This document shows, one piece after another, positions 58,290-64,000 of a stretch of DNA of 64,000 nucleotides. Each line of letters starts with the position of its first letter. Position 1 is the stretch's first letter. This DNA is from Acidovorax delafieldii. Its GTDB lineage: Bacteria > Pseudomonadota > Gammaproteobacteria > Burkholderiales > Burkholderiaceae_C. The DNA is taken from assembly GCA_002377855.1 (NCBI GenBank), contig DFQQ01000024.1, positions 50,319 to 114,318 on the forward strand, in the 5' to 3' direction. The position numbers and the translations under genes were made by a program. The notes beneath the pieces are model-generated. The model was not told the DNA's origin. It worked only from the letters and a program-made list of their open reading frames with translations, and made no database searches.

Positions 58290-58973
58290 TTACGCCGGCC
58301 GCATCCAGACGATGCAGCGTTCGGCGTCCAGCCCCGGCACCACCAGTTGTTCCACGTGAAACACCGCCACATCCGCAGGCAAGGCGGCTATCTCATCGGC
58401 CGGGTGCTTGCCCTTCATGGCCAGCCACACGCCGTGGGATGCGGCCAGGGCCGAACGTGACCACACCACAAAGTCAGGCAGCGATGCGAAGGCGCGGCAG
58501 CTCACCACATCAAAGGGCTCGGTCAGCGTCTCGACGCGTGCGTGCAAGCCGTGCAGATTGCGCAGCTTCAACGCCACTGCCGCTTGCTGTATGAAGGCGG
58601 CCTTCTTCCCAACGGTGTCAACACAGCTCACGTCCACCTCCGGGCAGCAGATGGCAAACACCACACCCGGCAGACCGCCGCCCGAGCCTACATCCAGCAG
58701 CCGGACCACCCTGCCCTGCACTGCCCCGCTCTCCGCAAGTTGCGCCACATGGCGGCGCAGCGGCAGCACCGCCGCGAGACTGTCGAGAAGGTGGTGGGTC
58801 AGCATTTCCTGCGGGTCGCGCACCGCAGTCAGGTTGTAGACCTTGTTCCACTTCTGCAGCAAGGCCTGAAACTCCATGAGTTGCGCGACCTGCGAGGACG
58901 ACAGATGCAACCCCATCGCACGCGTGCCTTCTTCCAGGCGGGCCTGCAAGGCTTCAGGGGTGACCGTGCTCAT
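58290..58973 (-). CDS. rsmG: 16S rRNA (guanine-527-N7) methyltransferase RsmG
   Basis: A 227-residue SAM-dependent methyltransferase (GidB) that methylates G527 of 16S rRNA. Motif I is LLDVGSGGGLPGVVFAICCPEVDV, and NKVYNLTAVRDPQEMLTHHLLDSLA, GKKAAFIQQAAVALKL and VVSCRAFASLPDFVVWSRSAL are family blocks. A parS site lies near its 3' end and encodes FHVEQ. It overlaps mnmG by ATGA. Confidence 0.96.
   Translation of the reverse strand: MSTVTPEALQARLEEGTRAMGLHLSSSQVAQLMEFQALLQKWNKVYNLTAVRDPQEMLTHHLLDSLAAVLPLRRHVAQLAESGAVQGRVVRLLDVGSGGGLPGVVFAICCPEVDVSCVDTVGKKAAFIQQAAVALKLRNLHGLHARVETLTEPFDVVSCRAFASLPDFVVWSRSALAASHGVWLAMKGKHPADEIAALPADVAVFHVEQLVVPGLDAERCIVWMRPA
58348..58363. promoter_or_regulatory. 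parS site 1 (in rsmG)
   Basis: TGTTCCACGTGAAACA matches the parS consensus TGTTTCACGTGAAACA at 15 of 16 bases; the single change is T to C. It lies in rsmG, encoding FHVEQ on the minus strand. Confidence 0.9.
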
Positions 58974-60946
58974 GCGGTCACCTCGCCTTGGGCCTTGGCA
59001 GGCACCAAGGCGAAATCCTTGAATCCACCCTTCTTGAGATGGACCATCAGCAGCGAAATGGCCGCCGGTGTAATGCCGGTGATGCGCGAAGCTTGGCCCA
59101 GGGTTTCAGGGCGGTGCCGGGTCAACGCCTGGCGCGCTTCGATGCTCAACGCCGTCACCTGCATATAGTCCAGCTCGGCAGGCAGGCGCAGTTTTTCGTA
59201 ATGCGCGGCACGTTCCACCTCACCCTTTTGGCGATCAATGTAGCCCGCGTATTTGGCTGCGATTTCAACCTGCTCGATTACCGATTCGCTCAGATCACCC
59301 AGTGTTTCACGTGAAACGCCAGCGCTGGCGTACTTGCCATCGTCCATGCCTACCAGCGCCTGATAACTCACATCGGGGCGGCGCAGCAGTTCAAACAGGT
59401 TGTACTCGTGCTCAATACTCTTGCCCAGCACACGCTCAGACTCAGCCGAAGGGAGATTGCGTGGATTCACCCAGGTGGCTTTGAGGCGTTCTGTTTCACG
59501 TGAAACAGCATCGCGCTTGCGGCTGAAGGCATCCCAACGGGCATCGTCCACCAGCCCCATTTTGCGCCCCACCTCAGTCAGCCGCATGTCGGCGTTGTCC
59601 TCCCGCAGTTGCAGACGAAACTCGGCACGGCTGGTGAACATGCGGTAGGGCTCGGTCACCCCTTTGGTGATGAGGTCGTCTACCAGCACGCCCAGGTAGG
59701 CCTCGTCGCGGCCGGGCAACCAGGGCGCATCGCCCCGGCACTGCAGCGCGGCGTTGAGCCCCGCGAACAGGCCCTGGGCTGCGGCTTCTTCGTAGCCTGT
59801 GGTGCCATTGATCTGCCCCGCGAAGAACAGCCCCTGAATCTGCCGGGTTTCGAAGCTGCTCTTGAGCGATCGAGGGTCAAAGTAGTCGTACTCGATGGCG
59901 TAACCGGGGCGCAGGATGTGCGCGTTCTCCAGGCCGCGCATGGACCGCACCAAGTCGTACTGGATATCAAAAGGCAGGCTGGTGCTGATGCCGTTGGGGT
60001 AGTACTCGTGGGTGGTCAGGCCCTCGGGTTCCAGGAAGATCTGGTGGCTGTCCTTGTCGGCAAAGCGGTTGATCTTGTCTTCCACGCTGGGGCAATAGCG
60101 CGGCCCCACCCCTTCGATCTTGCCGGTGAACATGGGGCTGCGGTCAAAGCCGCTGCGAATGATCTCGTGCGTGCGTTCGTTGGTGTGGGTGATCCAGCAG
60201 GGCATCTGCTGCGGGTGCATCTGTGCATTGCCCATGAAGCTGAACACGGGCACCGTGCCCTCGTCCACACCGCCCGGCATGCCATCGCCGGGCTGCTCGG
60301 TGCACTTGGAAAAGTCGATGCTGCGCCCGTCGATGCGCGGCGGCGTACCGGTCTTGAGGCGCCCTTGCGGCAATTTCAGTTCCTTGAGGCGCGCACTCAA
60401 CGACACGGCCGGCGGGTCCCCGGCGCGGCCGGCGGCGTAGTTGTTCAGGCCCACATGGATTTTGCCGTCCAGGAAAGTCCCGGCCGTGAGCACCACGGTG
60501 CGCGAGCGAAAGCGGATACCCACCTGCGTGACGGCGCCCACCACCCGGTCGCCTTCCACCATCAGGTCGTCCACGGCCTGCTGAAACAGCCACAGGTTGG
60601 GCTGGTTCTCCAGCATGCGGCGGATGGCGGCCTTGTACAGAATGCGGTCGGCCTGGGCGCGCGTGGCGCGCACCGCCGGGCCCTTGGAGCTGTTGAGGAT
60701 GCGGAACTGGATACCCCCCTCGTCCGTGGCCAGCGCCATGGCGCCGCCCAGCGCGTCCACCTCTTTGACCAGATGGCCCTTGCCAATGCCACCGATGCTG
60801 GGGTTGCAACTCATCTGCCCCAGCGTTTCGATGTTGTGGGTCAGCAGCAGGGTTTTGCTGCCCATGCGGGCAGCAGCCAGCGCGGCCTCGGTGCCAGCAT
60901 GGCCACCGCCGACGACGATCACATCAAATTCCTGGGGATACAACAT
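58970..60946 (-). CDS. mnmG: tRNA uridine 5-carboxymethylaminomethyl modification enzyme MnmG
   Basis: A 658-residue FAD-dependent enzyme that works with MnmE to modify U34 of several tRNAs. The N-terminal FAD motif is YPQEFDVIVVGGGHAGTEAALAAARMG, followed by MSCNPSIGGIGKGHLVKEVDALGG and GQINGTTGYEEAAAQGLFAGLNAAL. The ATG at 60946 gives the family start MLYPQEFDV. Two parS sites are embedded in the C-terminal third (encoding VSRETL and VSRETERL). Overlaps rsmG by ATGA. Confidence 0.96.
   Translation of the reverse strand: MLYPQEFDVIVVGGGHAGTEAALAAARMGSKTLLLTHNIETLGQMSCNPSIGGIGKGHLVKEVDALGGAMALATDEGGIQFRILNSSKGPAVRATRAQADRILYKAAIRRMLENQPNLWLFQQAVDDLMVEGDRVVGAVTQVGIRFRSRTVVLTAGTFLDGKIHVGLNNYAAGRAGDPPAVSLSARLKELKLPQGRLKTGTPPRIDGRSIDFSKCTEQPGDGMPGGVDEGTVPVFSFMGNAQMHPQQMPCWITHTNERTHEIIRSGFDRSPMFTGKIEGVGPRYCPSVEDKINRFADKDSHQIFLEPEGLTTHEYYPNGISTSLPFDIQYDLVRSMRGLENAHILRPGYAIEYDYFDPRSLKSSFETRQIQGLFFAGQINGTTGYEEAAAQGLFAGLNAALQCRGDAPWLPGRDEAYLGVLVDDLITKGVTEPYRMFTSRAEFRLQLREDNADMRLTEVGRKMGLVDDARWDAFSRKRDAVSRETERLKATWVNPRNLPSAESERVLGKSIEHEYNLFELLRRPDVSYQALVGMDDGKYASAGVSRETLGDLSESVIEQVEIAAKYAGYIDRQKGEVERAAHYEKLRLPAELDYMQVTALSIEARQALTRHRPETLGQASRITGITPAAISLLMVHLKKGGFKDFALVPAKAQGEVTA
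59303..59318. promoter_or_regulatory. parS site 2 (in mnmG)
   Basis: TGTTTCACGTGAAACG, 15 of 16 bases of the consensus. Encodes VSRETL on the minus strand. Confidence 0.92.
59492..59507. promoter_or_regulatory. parS site 3 (in mnmG), perfect
   Basis: TGTTTCACGTGAAACA is a perfect 16-bp palindromic parS. It encodes VSRETERL on the minus strand. Confidence 0.95.
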
Positions 60947-61177
60947 GGGAGCGCTCCGGGGCCCTGACGGGCCCGATAAAGAAAACACCCGCGCTCAAAT
61001 CGCGCTGCGAGCCGGGCTGTGGGTGGCACCGGCGCAGACTGGTGCGATTGCGGGTAGCCCCTGATTTTCCCACTTTGCGCGCTTTGTGTCTGGGCACCCC
61101 CTGGCATTGTGGGGACGCACACGGCTGCCGCCGAACAGGCCGCTGTGGTGCGAGACCGCTGACCGTCGTAGCCCCCA

Positions 61178-61193
61178 TGTTTCACGTGGAACA
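61178..61193. promoter_or_regulatory. parS site 4 (upstream of mnmG)
   Basis: TGTTTCACGTGGAACA, 15 of 16 bases, in the non-coding region between mnmG and the FMN reductase gene. Confidence 0.9.
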
Positions 61194-61243
61194 CAAGCCC
61201 CCGTGCAGGAATCCTGCCCGGCATGTGTGCTTCAATCGCAGCC

Positions 61244-61849
61244 ATGCCAAACGCCCAACTCCTCATCTTTGCGGGCAGCACCCGCCAACAGTCGTTCAAC
61301 CGCAAGCTGGCCCACGCAGCGGCCGGCATTGCGCGGGACGCCGGTGCCACGGTCACGCTGCTGGAACTTTCAGACTTTGACATTCCGCTCTACAACGCCG
61401 ACCTGGAAGCCCAGGGCACACCGGCCGATGTGGTGCGGCTCAAGCAGGCACTGTTCGACCATCCAGCTTGGATCATCTGCTCGCCCGAATACAACGGCAG
61501 CTACACCGCCCTGCTCAAGAACACGATCGACTGGGCCTCCAGCCCGGTGAAAGGCGACCCGGTCTGGCAAGACGGTACCCGGTCCTTCCGCGGCAAGGTG
61601 GTGGGCATGCTCAGCGCGTCGCCCGGCGCGTTGGGGGGCCTGCGTTCACAAAGCCACCTCGGCCCCTTGCTCACCAATCTGGAATGCTGGCTGGCACCCA
61701 AGGCATTTGCGCTGGGCTCGGCAGGCAGTGCGTTTGACGACCACGGCGCCCTGCTGCAGCAACCCCACCGCGACCGCGTGCGTGCCGTGGTGGACCAAGT
61801 GCTATGGGCTGCGGGCCGCCTGCATGGCGATGCCGCCAGCCAGTCGTAG
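61244..61849 (+). CDS. NADPH-dependent FMN reductase family protein
   Basis: A 201-residue flavodoxin-like reductase. GSTRQQSFNRKLA at residues about 9-21 is the FMN phosphate loop. SPEYNGSYTALLKNTIDWAS (about 81-100) contacts the FMN ring, and GALGGLRSQSHLGPLLTNLECW follows; these are the family blocks. It probably reduces quinones or flavins with NADPH. The ATG at 61244 is used; an upstream one at 61223 is possible. Confidence 0.92.
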   Translation: MPNAQLLIFAGSTRQQSFNRKLAHAAAGIARDAGATVTLLELSDFDIPLYNADLEAQGTPADVVRLKQALFDHPAWIICSPEYNGSYTALLKNTIDWASSPVKGDPVWQDGTRSFRGKVVGMLSASPGALGGLRSQSHLGPLLTNLECWLAPKAFALGSAGSAFDDHGALLQQPHRDRVRAVVDQVLWAAGRLHGDAASQS

Positions 61850-61860
61850 AACCTCCCCCC

Positions 61861-61909
61861 AAAACAGGCTTGAGCGCGCTCCCCACAAGCGCGCAAAGCT
61901 ATCAAACCA
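61861..61909. repeat. Dispersed palindromic element, copy 7
   Basis: ACAGGCTTGAGCGCGCTCC followed by CACAAGCGCGCAAAGCTATC: GAGCGC/GCGC arms with AGCTAT end. It lies in the 80-bp gap between the FMN reductase and the Cys-cluster gene. Confidence 0.7.
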
Positions 61910-61929
61910 CAGCATTAATCCCCCAACCC

Positions 61930-62193
61930 ATGGACTGCCGCCCCGGCTGCGGCGCCTGCTGCACCGCTCCCTCCATCAGTTCCCCGATTCCTGGCATGCC
62001 GCAGGGCAAGCCTGCGGGCGTGCGTTGCGTGCAGCTGGACGATCAGGCCCGCTGCCGCATCTTCGGCCAGCCCGAGCGACCCGCCGTGTGTGGCGGGCTG
62101 ATGCCTTCGGCAGAAATGTGTGGCACCACCGATGCGCAAGCCTGGGCATACCTGACGCGGCTGGAGCGGTTAACGCAGCCGGGCGAGCGCTGA
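61930..62193 (+). CDS. YkgJ-family cysteine cluster protein
   Basis: An 87-residue protein with a Cys-rich start MDCRPGCGACCTAPS and a later CRIFGQPERPAVCGGL; such clusters are thought to bind a metal, perhaps zinc or Fe-S. The family is small and uncharacterised. ATG at 61930 follows palindromic element copy 7. Confidence 0.88.
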   Translation: MDCRPGCGACCTAPSISSPIPGMPQGKPAGVRCVQLDDQARCRIFGQPERPAVCGGLMPSAEMCGTTDAQAWAYLTRLERLTQPGER

Positions 62194-62253
62194 ACAGATC
62201 AGCAACCACCCAGTTCGGCAGGGCGGCGTGCCCGGCGAGCGCGGAGGATTTCT

Positions 62254-62313
62254 AAGTCAAAACACCCTCAAGCGCACGTCCATAAAGCGCGAGCAGCTAT
62301 CTATTCAATAGCA
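62254..62313. repeat. Dispersed palindromic element, copy 8
   Basis: AACACCCTCAAGCGCACGTC followed by CATAAAGCGCGAGCAGCTAT and TCAATAGC, with the AGCAGCTAT/AATAGC end typical of the family. Confidence 0.8.
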
Positions 62314-62327
62314 AGGCTGCGAATCAC

Positions 62328-62354
62328 TGTCACAATACGCCCCTCTGCCCCGTC
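62328..62354 (+). promoter_or_regulatory. ECF41-type promoter upstream of its sigma gene
   Basis: TGTCACA (62328-62334) and CGTC (62351-62354) with a 16-bp spacer. It matches the ECF41 target promoter and suggests positive autoregulation. It lies about 77 bp before the sigma-factor ATG. Confidence 0.88.
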
Positions 62355-62430
62355 TGGTAGATCAAGATGCCCGGCCCCATTGCAGCGAAGATGCCTTGCC
62401 GCGCTGTCGTCCTTGTCCGCTGCCCCTGCC

Positions 62431-63351
62431 ATGACAAACCCCACCGCACCCCACACCGCTGCGCCCGCAGCAGATGCCTTCACCGCCCTGCGCCCGCGCC
62501 TGTTCGGGCTGGCCTACCGCATGCTGGGGGTGCGGGCCGATGCCGAGGACGTGCTGCAAGACGCCTGGCTGCGCTGGAGCCGGCAAGACCCCGGCGCACT
62601 GCTATCGGCAGAGGCCTGGCTGGTGACGGTGGTCACCCGCCTGTCCATCGACCGGCTGCGCGCCCTCAAGGCCGAGCGCCAAGCCTATGTCGGCTGGTGG
62701 CTGCCCGAGCCCCTGGTGAGCGCCGTACCGGACGAAGCAGCGCACCACGACACCCCCGAGGCCGCCGCGGAGCTGGCCAGTGCGTTGTCGCTGGCGTTTC
62801 TGTACACCCTGGAACGCCTGGGCCCTCAGGAGCGGGCCGCCTTTTTGCTGCGCCAGGTGTTTGACTACGACTACCCCGACATCGCCACCCAACTGGGCAA
62901 GAGCGAAGCCGCCTGCCGCCAGCTGGTCCACCGCGCCAGCGAGCGGGTGCAGCAGGCCCACACCCGCTTTGCCGTGCCTCGTGATGTGCACCACCGGCTG
63001 CTGCAGCGCTTTGTGCAAGCCGCGCACAGCGGCGACCGACACGCCATCGAGGCGCTGCTGAGCGAGGACGCCCAGCTCATTGGCGACGGTGGCGGCAAGG
63101 TGCCTTCGTTCCCCAAGCCGCTGGTGGGAGCGTTTCGCATTGCCAACCTGTACTGGGCGCTGTTCCGCCGCCGGGGGGCGCAGGTCGCATACCACGTGGC
63201 GCTCATCAACGGCGAGCCGGGGCTGCTGCGGTATGTGGATGGACAGCTTGAATCGGCCCAGGCACTGGTGACGGACGGCGAGCGCATCGTGGCCATCTAC
63301 GCCGTGCGCAACCCGGACAAGCTGGCAGGCATTGCCTGCATGCTGGACTGA
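62431..63351 (+). CDS. ECF41-group RNA polymerase sigma factor (SigJ-like)
   Basis: A 306-residue ECF sigma factor. The ATG at 62431 starts the Ala/Pro/Thr-rich head, then sigma-2 (RPRLFGLAYRMLGVRADAEDVLQDAWLRW, about 25-55), and sigma-4 (LGPQERAAFLLRQVFDYDYPDIATQLGKSEAACRQLVHRA, about 130-170). The C-terminal extension (about 185-300) is a SnoaL-like domain with the ECF41 motif DGGGKVPSF and a late NPDKL. In ECF41 proteins this extension acts as a built-in anti-sigma region. The CMD-family gene next to it is the expected partner. Confidence 0.93.
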   Translation: MTNPTAPHTAAPAADAFTALRPRLFGLAYRMLGVRADAEDVLQDAWLRWSRQDPGALLSAEAWLVTVVTRLSIDRLRALKAERQAYVGWWLPEPLVSAVPDEAAHHDTPEAAAELASALSLAFLYTLERLGPQERAAFLLRQVFDYDYPDIATQLGKSEAACRQLVHRASERVQQAHTRFAVPRDVHHRLLQRFVQAAHSGDRHAIEALLSEDAQLIGDGGGKVPSFPKPLVGAFRIANLYWALFRRRGAQVAYHVALINGEPGLLRYVDGQLESAQALVTDGERIVAIYAVRNPDKLAGIACMLD

Positions 63352-63378
63352 TTCTATCGGGGCTTTGCTGCCACGCGC

Positions 63379-63405
63379 TGTCACAGCCAGCGCATGGGCC
63401 GCGTC
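63379..63405 (+). promoter_or_regulatory. ECF41-type promoter of the CMD-family gene
   Basis: TGTCACA (63379-63385), a 16-bp spacer, and CGTC (63402-63405), the same motif and spacing as upstream of the sigma gene. It is about 87 bp before the CMD ATG. Confidence 0.9.
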
Positions 63406-63491
63406 TGAAGAACAGGCTCTGGGCACGAACGGATCATCCGCCGCGCCCAGGGGCCTTCGCTCTTTACCCGTTTTCAACCCAAGGACCTGCC

Positions 63492-63962
63492 ATGCCTTCC
63501 AGCCATTCACACACCGCCCGCCTGCCCTACCACCAGCTCTCTTCGAAGGCCTTCATGGGGCTGGTGGCCCTCTCGGACACCATCAAGAAAGGCCCGCTGG
63601 GCAAGCGCCTGGCCGAGCTGGTGTTTCTGCGCGTTTCGCAGATCAACGGCTGTGCCTATTGCATGGACATGCACTGGAACGTGCTGACCAAGGACGGCAT
63701 GGAACCCCGCCACCTCAATGCCGTGGCAGGCTGGCGCGAGGCGCCATTCTTCAGCGACCGCGAACGGGCCGCGCTGCGCTGGGCCGAGGTACTGGTGGCC
63801 ACACCGCACAGCGAGGCCAGCAGCGAAGAATTTGCCAAGCTGCAGGCGGTCTTCACCGACGCGGAAATCAGCGACCTGGGCTTTGCCGTGGGGGCGATCA
63901 CCGCCTGGAACCTGGTCAACGCCGGTATGCGCACGCCAGTGCCAGAAACTCCCTTGGCATGA
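63492..63962 (+). CDS. Carboxymuconolactone decarboxylase (AhpD-like) family protein
   Basis: A 156-residue all-helical protein. The AhpD-like redox motif is VSQINGCAYCMDMHWNVL (CxxC plus His), about residues 50-67, and FSDRERAALRWAEVLVATP and SDLGFAVGAITAWNLVNAGM follow. It probably reduces peroxides or acts as a redox-sensitive partner; in ECF41 loci this gene is the usual target. The ATG at 63492 follows AAGGA. Confidence 0.93.
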   Translation: MPSSHSHTARLPYHQLSSKAFMGLVALSDTIKKGPLGKRLAELVFLRVSQINGCAYCMDMHWNVLTKDGMEPRHLNAVAGWREAPFFSDRERAALRWAEVLVATPHSEASSEEFAKLQAVFTDAEISDLGFAVGAITAWNLVNAGMRTPVPETPLA

Positions 63963-64000
63963 CATCAGGTCAAAAAGGCCTGATTAGCTACTTACCTCAG

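Noticed and set aside
59303..59507. parS pair as an IS target-site duplication
   Set aside because: The bases are the known parS consensus near parAB, and two more copies lie nearby; no element lies between them.

Overview
This window looks like the chromosome of a high-GC betaproteobacterium of the family Comamonadaceae (Acidovorax-like). The signs are orphan Bug/TctC and Leu/Ile/Val-type binding proteins, a DUF4148 protein, many ATGA-coupled genes, and eight copies of a roughly 60-bp AT-flanked palindrome between genes. The last 9 kb (parA, parB, rsmG, mnmG and four parS sites) suggests the right end is near the replication origin. I see no rRNA, tRNA, insertion sequence, prophage or CRISPR array. 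The genus assignment is inference.

Region by region. 1-11.2 kb: two convergent paralogous branched-chain-type binding proteins, a thioesterase, a DUF4148 protein, a chemotaxis receptor, a PduO-type cobalamin adenosyltransferase, an EF-hand protein, and a complete polar amino-acid ABC transporter led by its GntR regulator. 11.2-22.2 kb: carboxylesterase plus Bug protein, a TetR regulator divergent from a GlcD-like FAD oxidase across a clear operator, a GAF-GGDEF cyclase, a sugar acetyltransferase, NIPSNAP/ABM genes divergent from an ArsR-type regulator and YnfA, and a peptide-type binding protein. 22.5-29.4 kb: a lipoprotein and the Exo-Lig-Lhr-PdeM DNA-repair operon. 29.8-38.5 kb: Sel1 protein, a low-GC orphan membrane protein, MFS transporter/AraC pair, a GAF-GAF-GGDEF-EAL protein, an EamA exporter and a flavin reductase.

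38.6-48.65 kb is a cobalamin operon on the minus strand under a cobalamin riboswitch: short leader ORF, cobM, cbiX, cbiC, cbiD, cbiET, cobI, cbiG(N), cobE/cbiG(C), cbiM, cobJ and a 2Fe-2S ferredoxin. CbiX, CbiD and CbiG mark the early-cobalt (anaerobic-type) route. No precorrin-6A reductase, a,c-diamide synthase or late gene is present except the distant adenosyltransferase. 48.7-53.6 kb is an envelope cluster: COG3014 lipoprotein, YcfL, LpoB-like lipoprotein, CsgG-like protein, then a secreted alpha/beta hydrolase. 54-61 kb: membrane methyltransferase, parA-hydrolase-parB, LysE exporter, rsmG-mnmG. 61-64 kb: FMN reductase, Cys-cluster protein, and an ECF41 sigma factor with its carboxymuconolactone-decarboxylase partner. 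Both of these have matching TGTCACA-16-CGTC promoters.

The least ordinary features are repeat-derived. Dispersed 'TTCGAC..GCTCAGCCTGAACGG' elements have entered two genes in frame. In the Lhr-type helicase they form a roughly 75-residue insert between motifs I and Ia. At the 3' end of cobE they form an exact 48-bp, four-unit array that supplies the last ~70 residues and the stop codon. Two of the four parS sites are embedded in mnmG and one in rsmG, where they shape the protein sequence.
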